Positions 37,315 through 46,208 of a stretch of 64,000 nt of DNA are shown one piece after another. Origin of the DNA: an uncultured Pelagibacteraceae bacterium (lineage in GTDB: Bacteria; Pseudomonadota; Alphaproteobacteria; Pelagibacterales; Pelagibacteraceae); assembly GCA_902523895.1 (NCBI GenBank), contig CABZAZ010000001.1, forward strand, positions 62,001 through 126,000, given 5' to 3'. The notes under the pieces were generated by a model that worked only from the letters and a program-made list of their open reading frames with translations, made no database searches and was not told the origin of the DNA. A program made the translations under genes and the position numbers. Numbering within the stretch: the stretch's first letter is position 1; each line of letters begins with the position of its first letter.

Positions 37315-39141
37315 ATGAGCAAAGATATTAGAAACATCACTATAATCGCACACGTTGATCACGGCAAAACTACATTAATTGATAATCTAATGAAACAAAG
37401 CGGCTCATTTAGGGAAAATGAAGTTGTTGACGAAAGACTAATGGATTCAGGCGAGCTTGAAAAAGAGAGAGGTATTACAATTTTAGCAAAACCTGCATCT
37501 ATCAATTGGAAAGATTCAAGAATAAATATTATTGATACCCCGGGTCACCGTGATTTTGCTGCAGAAGTTGAAAGAGTTTTAAGCATGGCAGATGGCGCAT
37601 TACTTTTAATTGATTCTGCAGAAGGAGTTATGCCTCAAACAAAATTCGTTTTATCTAAAGCTCTAAAACAGGGATTAAAACCAATTGTAGTAATCAATAA
37701 ATTGGACAAATCAGATCAAAGAGCCAATGAAGTTTTAGATGAAACTTTTGATTTATTTGTAAGTTTAGATGCAAATGAAGAACAGCTAGACTTTCCTGTT
37801 TTATATGCGAGTGGAAGATCTGGTTGGGCTGATAAAGAAATTGATGGTCCAAGAGAAAATTTAAATCCTTTATTAGATCAAATTATTGATCATGTAAAAC
37901 CTGCTGAACTTGATAAAACAAAACCCTTTGCAATGTTGTCTACTCTTCTTTACGCAGACAATTTCTTAGGGAGAAGCTTAGTCGGAAGAATTGCACAAGG
38001 AACTGCAAAAGCTAATCAATCAATCAAGGCAATAAATTTAAAGGGTGAAAAAGTTGATGAAGGAAGACTTACTAAAATTTTTAGATATGAGGGTACAAAA
38101 AAAGTACCAATCGAAATTGGTGAGGCGGGAGATATTGTAGTTGTTGCTGGCTTAGAAAAAGCAAATGTTGCTGACACAATTTGTGATCTTGAGGTAAATG
38201 ATCCTATTAAAGCTACTCCAATCGATCCACCAACAATGTCTATTACCATTACTGTAAACACATCTCCTCTTGCAGGAACTGAGGGTAAAAAACTTACAAG
38301 TACTCAGATAAGAGATAGATTAATTCAAGAAGCGCAGAATAATGTTGGAATTACTTTTACAGAAAATGAAGGTAACGATTCTTTTGTTGTAAGCGGTCGA
38401 GGTGAATTAATGCTAGAAATTTTACTAACTCAAATGAGAAGAGAAGGTTTTGAAATGACAGTTAGTCCCCCAAAAGTTCTCTATAAAAAAGATGAAAATG
38501 GTAAAAAACTTGAGCCAATAGAAGAAATAACTATGGATCTTGATGAGGAACATTCATCAAAAATTATTGACTCCATGAATAGAAGAAAAGGCAAGTTAAT
38601 AGAATTAAAAGACACTGGTAAAAATAAAAAAAGATTAATCTTTCATGCACCAACAAGAGGTTTAATGGGATACACAAGTCGGTTTCTAACACTTACAAAA
38701 GGCAATGGTGTAATTAACAGAATTTTTCATGCGTATGGACCATTTGAGGGTGAAATGGAAGGTAGAAGAAATGGTGCACTTATTTCAATGGAACAAGGAA
38801 AAGCAGTTGCATTTGCAATATTTAATTTGCAGGCTAGAGGTGAGATGTTTGTAACTCATAATGATCCTGTTTATCCAGGTATGATTGTGGGATTATCTCC
38901 TAAACCTGGAGATATGATTATTAATGTTATGAAGGGCAAAAAATTAACTAATATGAGAACACAAGGTACAGATGAAAATGTCGTTCTAACGCCGGTAAGA
39001 AAAATGTCCATCGCAGAACAATTAAGCATGTTAAATACTGATGAGGCTTTGGAAATCACTCCAGACTCTTGCAGATTGAGAAAAGCCATTCTCGATCCGC
39101 ACGAAAGAAAGAGAAGTGAAAAATCAGGCGCTGCAGCCTAA
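37315..39141 (+). CDS. typA: Ribosome-associated GTPase TypA/BipA
   Basis: 608 residues, translational GTPase of the EF-G class. G1 is AHVDHGKTTL (about 13-22), G3 is DTPGHRDF, G4 is NKLDKSD; the switch I region ERGITI is intact. Domains III and V follow, then the BipA-specific C-terminal domain. It acts in 50S assembly at low temperature and stress responses. Its TAA overlaps the TAG of the convergent gene by four bases (CTAA, 39138-39141). Confidence 0.98.
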   Translation: MSKDIRNITIIAHVDHGKTTLIDNLMKQSGSFRENEVVDERLMDSGELEKERGITILAKPASINWKDSRINIIDTPGHRDFAAEVERVLSMADGALLLIDSAEGVMPQTKFVLSKALKQGLKPIVVINKLDKSDQRANEVLDETFDLFVSLDANEEQLDFPVLYASGRSGWADKEIDGPRENLNPLLDQIIDHVKPAELDKTKPFAMLSTLLYADNFLGRSLVGRIAQGTAKANQSIKAINLKGEKVDEGRLTKIFRYEGTKKVPIEIGEAGDIVVVAGLEKANVADTICDLEVNDPIKATPIDPPTMSITITVNTSPLAGTEGKKLTSTQIRDRLIQEAQNNVGITFTENEGNDSFVVSGRGELMLEILLTQMRREGFEMTVSPPKVLYKKDENGKKLEPIEEITMDLDEEHSSKIIDSMNRRKGKLIELKDTGKNKKRLIFHAPTRGLMGYTSRFLTLTKGNGVINRIFHAYGPFEGEMEGRRNGALISMEQGKAVAFAIFNLQARGEMFVTHNDPVYPGMIVGLSPKPGDMIINVMKGKKLTNMRTQGTDENVVLTPVRKMSIAEQLSMLNTDEALEITPDSCRLRKAILDPHERKRSEKSGAAA

Positions 39142-39785
39142 TCAAAAATTTTATCAACTATATACAGGCCTAAGGCAACACAAGGACCAATTCCAAAAGC
39201 AAATAATAAAGTTCCCACTCCCACAGTTCCACCTAAGTACCATCCGATACTTACAACAGAAATTTCTAAGAATGCTCTTACGACAGCAACTGGTAAATTT
39301 GTTTTTTTTTGGAGACCAATCATCAAACCATCTCGTGGTCCAGCTCCAAGATTAGATACTAGATAAATACCTCCACCAATCCCAACAGTTATTACTGAAA
39401 TTATTGCCAGAATTAATTGATAAAAGTAATTAGATGGGGTCGGAACAAATTTTATACAAAGATCAATCATCAATGCAATAATGATTGCATTAAGTATTGT
39501 TCCCATCCCTGGTTTTTGATCAAGCGGCATCCACAATATTAAAACTGCAACACTAATCAAAAATGTTATTGTTCCTATACTCAAGTTAACATTTAAAGAG
39601 ATACCTTGAGCTAAAACACTCCACGGAGAAGCACCTGTAAAAGATACAATTAATAGACCTTCTCCAAGACCAAATAACATCAAGCCAAAACATAAAAAAA
39701 AGAATGTAGAGAATTTTGGTTTAAAGTTATAAGGCTTATCTGAGCTCCAATTGACTCTTGGTATTTTCTTAATTTTTAAAAACAT
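39138..39785 (-). CDS. YczE/YitT-family membrane protein
   Basis: 215 residues with about five to six membrane helices. The family pattern is seen in FGLGEGLLIVSFTGASPWSVL near the N-terminus (shown in part: TGASPWSVLAQG) and in GGIYLVSNLGAGPRDGLMIG in the middle, both typical of COG2364 proteins. No transport substrate is established. It starts 50 bases from the divergent DUF6134 gene. Confidence 0.85.
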   Translation of the reverse strand: MFLKIKKIPRVNWSSDKPYNFKPKFSTFFFLCFGLMLFGLGEGLLIVSFTGASPWSVLAQGISLNVNLSIGTITFLISVAVLILWMPLDQKPGMGTILNAIIIALMIDLCIKFVPTPSNYFYQLILAIISVITVGIGGGIYLVSNLGAGPRDGLMIGLQKKTNLPVAVVRAFLEISVVSIGWYLGGTVGVGTLLFAFGIGPCVALGLYIVDKIFD

Positions 39786-39835
39786 TTTAATAAATCATTT
39801 CTATTGTTAATAAAGTCTATTAAACTAGTTGTTAA

Positions 39836-40516
39836 ATGAAAAAAATTATAGTCATTTTATTTCTTTTTATTTATTCAACAAATTCAATCGCTCATATTGG
39901 ACATTACATTAAATACAAGAAAATTGAGATGGAGATTTTTCGAAATGGTGAGCTTATTGGCTATAATCATTATTTTTTCAATAGAAATGGATCAGAAACA
40001 ATTGTTACTAATCAAATTAAATTTGCAGTTAAACTTTTGGGAGCAACAGTTTTCCAAGTTGAGGGTTATAGCGAGGAAAAATATTTTAAAGATCAATTAG
40101 TTTCTTATAATTCTAAAACTTTACAAAATGACAAAAAGAAGTTTGTTAATTTAACCTTTGACCAAAAAAATAAAAAATTTGATATCAAAGGCTCTTCATA
40201 TAATGGAGAAGCCTCAGCTAATAATGTGATTGGAAATTGGTGGAATCACAAAATTTTACAAGCTAGTTCTCAAATAAGTCCTATCTCAGGGAGTATTAAG
40301 GATCAAGTTGTAACTTTTTTAGGTAAAGAAAAAATAGAACTTTATGGAAAAGTTTATGATGTTGATCATTTTACACTGAAGTCTAAAGACATGAGTATAC
40401 CTAAAGATAAAAGATTAGATTTTGACATTTGGTATGATCGTAAAAATTTAATGATATTAAAAGTATCCTATTCAAGAATGGGTAACTGGGAGTATAAATT
40501 AAAGAATTTTAATTAA
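39836..40516 (+). CDS. Exported DUF6134-like protein
   Basis: 226 residues. A signal peptide is likely (about 1-19, cleavage near NSIAH). The mature part is beta-rich with repeated short strands (IEMEIFRNGELIGYNHYFF; DVDHFTLKSKDM; FDIWYDRKNLMILKVSYSR), resembling DUF6134 periplasmic proteins that follow a DUF3108-like fold. The C-terminal FDIWYDRKNLMILKVSY is the most family-like part. No catalytic motif is evident. Function unknown. The 3' end overlaps the convergent FAD protein gene by eight bases. Confidence 0.7.
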   Translation: MKKIIVILFLFIYSTNSIAHIGHYIKYKKIEMEIFRNGELIGYNHYFFNRNGSETIVTNQIKFAVKLLGATVFQVEGYSEEKYFKDQLVSYNSKTLQNDKKKFVNLTFDQKNKKFDIKGSSYNGEASANNVIGNWWNHKILQASSQISPISGSIKDQVVTFLGKEKIELYGKVYDVDHFTLKSKDMSIPKDKRLDFDIWYDRKNLMILKVSYSRMGNWEYKLKNFN

Positions 40517-41489
40517 TTTCTCTTGAGATTTTTCTGAATAAATCATGTGCACTTATCCATCCTGACTCTAATCTAGGTCCTACAAACCAATCGGCACAAA
40601 CACCCAATCTTTTCTTAGGATCCCAAAAACTCTTAATTTTAAATGGTCTCGAATTTGAGGAGTATCGCCAACCGTGATTAAGTGAATAATAAATCTTTGT
40701 TTTTTTGATATTTGAAAGTTTAAAAAATTTATCGATCATAATTTGTGAATTTTCTTTTTTGTTATTCTTGTTTTTACTAATCTTTTTATTTGCCCACTTA
40801 AATGTACTTTGAAGAGTCCATAAATCATATTTTGATTTAAATCTTTTTTTTGAGTTTTCATTTCCTGCCCAGCCAAGAATTGGGTCTTCAAAAAGATAGC
40901 TACTATTTGAATTCTTACTTTTTTTTATTGCAATCATAGTAGTAATATTTGCGTCCATTTTTATTGATTTTCTTAAAAAAGAGTTATTAATAAATTTCTT
41001 AGAAAGTTTTTTTAATTGTGGAAAAGGACAAGTCAAAATTAAGTTTTTAAAGGACCTTAATTTTCCATCGTCAAATAACAAATACCAGAGTTTATTTTTG
41101 TAATAGATTTTTTTTAATTCACTGTGATAGTTACAATTAATTTTCTTTAGCAAATGTTTGCTAATATCATTATTTCCATTTTTACCAATTACTTTTAAAT
41201 GTTTTTTATCTTCTTTTTTTTTTGAATTAAGAAAAACATGTTTGCCTCTCCATACTTTTAAAATTTTTTTTTTAATTAAATCTTTAGTAAATTTTTTAAA
41301 TTCCTTAGTTTTTGGTGAAATATACTGAGTACCATGATCAAAACCTGTTTTGCCTTTTATTCTTTTAAAAGATGCACGACCCCCAGGACCTCTTGCTTTA
41401 TCGAACAAAATTACTGAATATTTTTTATTAAGAAGATTTGCAATTGTGGATCCAGATATTCCAGAACCAATTATACAAAATTCACTCAT
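40509..41489 (-). CDS. FAD/NAD(P)-dependent oxidoreductase (renalase-like)
   Basis: 326 residues. N-terminal dinucleotide motif IIGSGISGSTIANLL (about 6-20), then KARGPGGRAS, and a C-terminal GWRYSSNSRPF and CADWFVGPRLESGWISAHD segment that would close the FAD site. This matches the COG3380/renalase-like group of predicted amine or nicotinamide oxidases. Substrate unknown. The start overlaps the tldE stop by four bases, so it is read as the third gene of tldD-tldE-oxidoreductase. Confidence 0.85.
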   Translation of the reverse strand: MSEFCIIGSGISGSTIANLLNKKYSVILFDKARGPGGRASFKRIKGKTGFDHGTQYISPKTKEFKKFTKDLIKKKILKVWRGKHVFLNSKKKEDKKHLKVIGKNGNNDISKHLLKKINCNYHSELKKIYYKNKLWYLLFDDGKLRSFKNLILTCPFPQLKKLSKKFINNSFLRKSIKMDANITTMIAIKKSKNSNSSYLFEDPILGWAGNENSKKRFKSKYDLWTLQSTFKWANKKISKNKNNKKENSQIMIDKFFKLSNIKKTKIYYSLNHGWRYSSNSRPFKIKSFWDPKKRLGVCADWFVGPRLESGWISAHDLFRKISREIN

Positions 41490-42802
41490 TTACCAGCAAC
41501 AACCATTCCCTCTATTAACATGGTTGGTGAGTTAGTTGCATATTTGAACTCTAAATCATTTGCTAAGGTAATATTTTGAAACATGTCTTTAAAATTACCT
41601 GCTATAGTAATTTCATTTATTGGATATTTAAACTCACCCTTTTCAATTAAAAACCCGGTTGCTCCAACTGAATAATCTCCGGTAACAATATTACTTCCAT
41701 GTCCTATGGTTTCTGTAATATAAAGACTTTTTGAATTTGAATTCAGTAAATCTTTAAAACTAATATTTCCATTTTCAAAATAAAGATTACTTGTTCCTCC
41801 ACATCTTCCATTAGATTTAAGATTTAATTTTTTTCCATTGTAAGTATCAATCAGATAATGTTTCAAAATTCCTTGATCCACTAATTTAAGTGTGTCGGTT
41901 TTTACTCCTTCACTATCAAAATTTCTTGAGCCTAATCCTTTGAGCATATCAGGTTTGTCAAATACATTAATTTTATCTGAGAATATTTTTTGATTAACTT
42001 TATCCTTTAAAAAAGAAGTTCCTCTTGATATTGCTGATGAGGAAATAGCGCTTGCAAAAGTACTTAATACTCCCTTAGCTATTCTTTTATCAAAAATTAT
42101 AGCAATTTTCTCACTCCCAATTTTTTTTGGACTTAATTTTCTAATGGTTTGATTAGCAGCTAAATTGCCTAATTCATCTGCATCATCTAAGTCTTTAAGA
42201 AAACATTTACTAGAATATTCATAATCTCTTTCCATGCTTTTTTCATCTTTTGCAACTGTTACACTTGATGCTGTAAATGAAGATGTTTTGTAACCATCAC
42301 AAAAACCTTCACTGTTAGCTAAAACAAAATTAGATTTATTTTGAGTAAAACTGGACTCAGTATTAACAATTTTTTTATCACTTGAAGCAGCGGCCTCTAA
42401 TTTTTTTAGATAATCTATTTTTTGATTATTTTCTATATGAGTTTCATCATAAAGATTTAGGTCCTTAACTTCTTTTGCAAATAAATCTCTGTCCGGTAAA
42501 GAATTAAATTCATCCTCAGGCGTATTTTTTGTAGTCTCAATACATTTTTCAATCAAAATATTTAAATTGTCATTAAGCAAATTAGAGGAAGATATTGATG
42601 ATTTTTTTTTACCAATATACGTAGTGATGCTTAGGCCTAGATCGTCTGATCTATTAGACTCATCTAATTTTTTATTTCTAAAATTTACAGTTTCAGAAAT
42701 CGAGTTTTTTACAATAATACTTGAGTCTGTTGCACCTAATTTCTTTGCTAAACTTAAACAATATGATGCTTTTTTCTCTAAAAATTCTTGATCTTTAACC
42801 AT
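41486..42802 (-). CDS. pmbA: TldE/PmbA metalloprotease partner subunit
   Basis: 438 residues. The inactive-looking partner of TldD: it shows the shared fold (LGLSITTYIGKK, RNFDSEGV with TDTLKLVDQGILKHYLIDTY, shown in part as LVDQGILKHYLID) but lacks the HExxxH zinc motif. TldD/TldE degrade unfolded peptides such as CcdA and process microcin B17 in E. coli. It begins directly after tldD, which is the usual pairing. The C-terminal SPTMLIEGMVVAGK is typical. Confidence 0.95.
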   Translation of the reverse strand: MVKDQEFLEKKASYCLSLAKKLGATDSSIIVKNSISETVNFRNKKLDESNRSDDLGLSITTYIGKKKSSISSSNLLNDNLNILIEKCIETTKNTPEDEFNSLPDRDLFAKEVKDLNLYDETHIENNQKIDYLKKLEAAASSDKKIVNTESSFTQNKSNFVLANSEGFCDGYKTSSFTASSVTVAKDEKSMERDYEYSSKCFLKDLDDADELGNLAANQTIRKLSPKKIGSEKIAIIFDKRIAKGVLSTFASAISSSAISRGTSFLKDKVNQKIFSDKINVFDKPDMLKGLGSRNFDSEGVKTDTLKLVDQGILKHYLIDTYNGKKLNLKSNGRCGGTSNLYFENGNISFKDLLNSNSKSLYITETIGHGSNIVTGDYSVGATGFLIEKGEFKYPINEITIAGNFKDMFQNITLANDLEFKYATNSPTMLIEGMVVAGK

Positions 42803-44224
42803 TTAAAGTTTCGTACCACCTACAGTCATCTTATCGATTAATATTGATGGCTGCGCTACGCCTACAGGTACACCTTGACCAGCTTTACCACATGTTCCAA
42901 TTCCAGGGTCCATCATCATGTCATTGCCTACCATAGAAACTTCTTTTAAAATTGAAGGACCATCTCCAATCAATGTTGCGCCCTTAATTGGTGATCCAAT
43001 TTTGCCATTAACAATTTCATAAGCTTCAGTGCAATTAAATACAAATTTTCCAGATGTAATATCAACTTGTCCACCACCAAAACTTACTGCGAAAATACCT
43101 TTGTCGACTGACTTAATCATTTCTTCTTGGGTTTGCTTACCGCTTAGCATCATGGTATTTCTCATTCTTGGTAGAACTATATGTCTATAGTTTTCTCTTC
43201 TTCCGCTACCAGTAGATCTTGTTTTCATCAAACGTGCATTGAGCCTGTCTTGCATAAAATTTTTTAAAATTCCATTTTCAATCAAAACAGTTTTTTCTGT
43301 TGGTGTTCCCTCATCGTCAATTGTAAGACTGCCTCTTCTATTATCAATGGTACCGTCGTCAATAATTGTAACTCCTTCACTTGCAACTTTTTGGCCCATC
43401 AAATTATGAAATGCTGAAGTTTTCTTTCTATTGAAATCTCCTTCTAAACCATGACCAACAGCCTCATGAATTAATATTGCTGGCCACCCAGGTCCGAGTA
43501 CAACCTTCATCTCTCCTGCTGGCGCGGGTTTACTCTCTAAATTTACTGATGCTATCCTTAAAGCTTCGTCACAAACACTTTTCCAATTTTCATCTTTTAA
43601 ATATGAGTCATAAGATTGTCTTCCGCCAACACCGTATACGCCTGTTTCTTTTCTGCCATCTTTCTCCACCATAACTGACACATTAAATCTTACTAAAGGA
43701 CGGACATCTGACAAAGTCTCTCCACCAGATCTAATTATTTCTACAGACTTTTGCTCTCCCAAAAAATTAGCTGTAACTTGTTTAACTTTATCACCTTTAG
43801 ATCGTAAATAATCATTTACATCGTTCAATATTTTTATTTTTTCATTAAGAGATTTTTGCTCAATAGGATTAATATTGTCATAATACTTTTTATTTGATTT
43901 AGGAATTTCATGATTGTAAGTACCTTTGACAGATTTTAAAGTTGACTTTAAATTTTCTGAAGATTGTTTTAAAGAGTTTTTAGAAATCTCATTAGAATGA
44001 GAATAAGCGACCACTTCATCAGATATAGCTCTAAAACCAAATCCTAAATCTGAATTATAACTAGAATTTTTAATTTTGTTATCATCTAATAGTATCGACT
44101 CAGATTTTGAATTTTCCAGATACAATTCGCCATCATCACATTTTTGCAAAGTGTCAGAAATAATACTTTCAGCCTCTTTTCTAGATACGTCAGATTTTTC
44201 AAAGAAATTACTCATATGAGACAT
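42803..44224 (-). CDS. tldD: TldD metalloprotease subunit
   Basis: 473 residues. Zinc protease subunit of the TldD/TldE heterodimer. The zinc motif HEAVGHGLEGD is at residues 253-263 (H253, E254, H258). The C-terminal half contains SFGGGQVDITSGKF and PGIGTCGKAGQGVPVGVAQPS (part: GIGTCGKAGQGVPVG), typical of the family. The start at 44224 or M4 (44215) cannot be separated. It is first of three genes. Confidence 0.97.
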   Translation of the reverse strand: MSHMSNFFEKSDVSRKEAESIISDTLQKCDDGELYLENSKSESILLDDNKIKNSSYNSDLGFGFRAISDEVVAYSHSNEISKNSLKQSSENLKSTLKSVKGTYNHEIPKSNKKYYDNINPIEQKSLNEKIKILNDVNDYLRSKGDKVKQVTANFLGEQKSVEIIRSGGETLSDVRPLVRFNVSVMVEKDGRKETGVYGVGGRQSYDSYLKDENWKSVCDEALRIASVNLESKPAPAGEMKVVLGPGWPAILIHEAVGHGLEGDFNRKKTSAFHNLMGQKVASEGVTIIDDGTIDNRRGSLTIDDEGTPTEKTVLIENGILKNFMQDRLNARLMKTRSTGSGRRENYRHIVLPRMRNTMMLSGKQTQEEMIKSVDKGIFAVSFGGGQVDITSGKFVFNCTEAYEIVNGKIGSPIKGATLIGDGPSILKEVSMVGNDMMMDPGIGTCGKAGQGVPVGVAQPSILIDKMTVGGTKL

Positions 44225-44309
44225 TAAATAGATTGTTTCATAAAATTTTCAACTAGAGTATTTTACGCATGTACATATCTGAGACAAATTAGTAATAAAT
44301 TCACATATT

Positions 44310-44666
44310 ATGAAAGTTTATTTTAATAATTCTTGTAAAATTTGTAAGGCCGAAATTGATCTTTATAAAAAAGAAAAAATAGATGAAATCGATTGGGTTG
44401 ATATTACAGATAATGAGTTGGCTGAAAAGGAAACTTCTAAAGACAGTAAACAACTTTTAAGAAGGCTTCATATCAAAGATGGTGAGAAAGTTTTAGGAGG
44501 TGCAGAGGCATTTTTATTATTATGGAAAAAAATGCCCAAATATAAATTTCTCTATAAATTTTTTAAATTACCAATCATCTTTAATATATTTTCAGTTGTA
44601 TATGAAATAGTAGCCTTTTTTCTTTACTTAAAAAATAAAAAGCAACTAAAAAAATCTAACTTGTGA
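44310..44666 (+). CDS. DUF393 (DCC) thiol-disulfide oxidoreductase family protein
   Basis: 118 residues. The N-terminal strand VYFNNSCKICKAEIDLYKK has the CxxC pair (C10, C13) expected of DCC proteins, though the DCC triad itself reads SCK here. The middle LHIKDGEKVLGGAEAFLLLW and the C-terminal membrane-near helix FLYKFFKLPIIFNIFSVVYEIV are typical of DUF393. Substrate unknown. It overlaps the next convergent gene by 11 bases. Confidence 0.8.
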   Translation: MKVYFNNSCKICKAEIDLYKKEKIDEIDWVDITDNELAEKETSKDSKQLLRRLHIKDGEKVLGGAEAFLLLWKKMPKYKFLYKFFKLPIIFNIFSVVYEIVAFFLYLKNKKQLKKSNL

Positions 44667-44949
44667 AAAATAATAAAAATTTACTTAATAAAGACATAGA
44701 GGATACAAACATTACTAAGACTATTGAGTACATTAGTAATATAATTTTATTTTTTTTTCTTCTTAATCTAACAAAATCCTTATCATCCAGATCAGAAATG
44801 TCTCTCTCACCAACTACTGGATAATCATAAGTAAATCGCCACGTACTTTCACCAAGTCTTGGGTCTAAATTATTATAATATGTGATCCACGCAATAATGT
44901 ATCTGAAAACTAAATATAAAATTATTAAAAAGGCAGATCCTAAAATCAT
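44656..44949 (-). CDS. Small membrane protein of unknown function
   Basis: 97 residues with one hydrophobic helix at each end (about 4-22 and 72-95) and a polar middle containing WRFTYDYPVVGERDISDLDD. I do not recognise a family. It has a normal start and lies 30 bases downstream of the coiled-coil gene on the same strand, so the two may be co-transcribed. Confidence 0.65.
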   Translation of the reverse strand: MILGSAFLIILYLVFRYIIAWITYYNNLDPRLGESTWRFTYDYPVVGERDISDLDDKDFVRLRRKKNKIILLMYSIVLVMFVSSMSLLSKFLLFFTS

Positions 44950-44979
44950 ATAAGATAATATCTAATTAAATATAAATGT

Positions 44980-46179
44980 TTAATTATTATTTTTGGCTCT
45001 TTTCCTTGCAATAAGCTGTGTTAAAGAGTCTACCATGGTGTCTGAAGCTTTAAAGATGTCTACATTTCTAAACTCATGGGAAAGATTTTTTTCAGGGTTT
45101 GTTTTATCTTCAATGACAATTCCTTCATCTGGAGAGTTATTTTTGATGTAAATTAATAATAACCACTCATCATCTGATGACTCGTCCCATTTAATAAAAA
45201 CTTCTCCAGTTTCAAATCGTCTATCTATACACCGAAAAATAGACATATCTCTTGTAATATGTCTTTTATTGAGTTGAAATACTAAACTACTTGCGCTTCT
45301 GTAAAAACTTTCAAGTGCAAATTCAACTTTTTGTCTTGCTAATGTATATTCTTTTTCTTTTTCTAATAAGGTTTCTCTGTCTTCGTCACCTTGAAGTTTA
45401 ACACCTAGCGCCTCGACTCTTTCTTTGATTTTTTGATCCCTTAGTAATCTGTATTTTTCTTTAAGTTTGTCGATTCTCTCTTGTAGCCCAGAATAATCTT
45501 CTCTTTTTTCTTTTAGGGAAATTTTCTCAAGTTTTTCTAGTTCTTTAACTTCTCTTATTCTGAATTTTTCAATTTGTTTATCTAATCTTAATTGTTTTAA
45601 AAATTGTTTTTGCTTTTCTGCTTGTTCGATTCTTAAAAGCGCTTGTTCTTTTCTTAAAAATAATTTTATATCTTTTGTTCTCTGTTTTTCTAATTTTTCC
45701 TCTTCTCTTAGCGTTTGCTCCCTCAGCTTTAATCTTAAATTTTCTTCTTCTTTTTTCTTCTCTGCTTCTTCGATTTTTTCTTTTCTCTCCCTTTCAATTT
45801 TTTCTATTTTTATTCTTCTTTTTTCATCGGTTTTTAATATCTTGTAATTAGAAATTGTCTCTGAAATCTTGTCAAAAAAACTCTGAATGCTTTTTTCCAA
45901 ACCAAAATTAAATTTGAAATCAAATTGTGGTTTGAGAGATAATTGAAATTTAACTAGTTTTAAGACTAGGCTATCTTTCTGTTTTTTTTTTATTTTTGGT
46001 TGGTAATTGACTTTTTTTGGTTTTTTAGACTTATTTTTTTTCTTTTTTTTAATTAACTTATTTTTTCTTTGTTTTTTTGAGCTTTTTCTAATTTTATTTA
46101 TTTTTCTTTTAGCTCTCTTAGCTTTATTTTTCTTTTTAGTTTTTGTCTTTTTTTTTGATTTTTTCTGTTTTTTTTTCAT
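44980..46179 (-). CDS. Lys-rich coiled-coil protein with a C-terminal domain
   Basis: 399 residues in three parts. Residues about 1-70 are mostly Lys/Arg (KKKQKKSKKKTKTKKKNK...), a strongly cationic tail. Residues about 125-275 are a continuous Glu/Lys/Arg helix, most likely a long coiled coil. Residues about 275-399 look folded (FYRSASSLVFQLNKRH, FRCIDRRFETGEVFIKWDES, EWLLLIYIKNNSPDEG). I do not recognise the family. The tail could bind nucleic acid or anionic lipid; that is inference. No signal peptide or membrane segment. It lies upstream of the small membrane protein gene, same strand. Confidence 0.7.
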   Translation of the reverse strand: MKKKQKKSKKKTKTKKKNKAKRAKRKINKIRKSSKKQRKNKLIKKKKKNKSKKPKKVNYQPKIKKKQKDSLVLKLVKFQLSLKPQFDFKFNFGLEKSIQSFFDKISETISNYKILKTDEKRRIKIEKIERERKEKIEEAEKKKEEENLRLKLREQTLREEEKLEKQRTKDIKLFLRKEQALLRIEQAEKQKQFLKQLRLDKQIEKFRIREVKELEKLEKISLKEKREDYSGLQERIDKLKEKYRLLRDQKIKERVEALGVKLQGDEDRETLLEKEKEYTLARQKVEFALESFYRSASSLVFQLNKRHITRDMSIFRCIDRRFETGEVFIKWDESSDDEWLLLIYIKNNSPDEGIVIEDKTNPEKNLSHEFRNVDIFKASDTMVDSLTQLIARKRAKNNN

Positions 46180-46208
46180 TTCTAAGAAGAAATGACCCTA
46201 TCAATAAT

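Noticed and set aside
45980-46180. Simple-sequence T/A-rich tract as a repeat element
   Set aside because: It is the coding sequence of a Lys-rich N-terminal tail (AAA/AAG codons), in frame with the rest of the gene.
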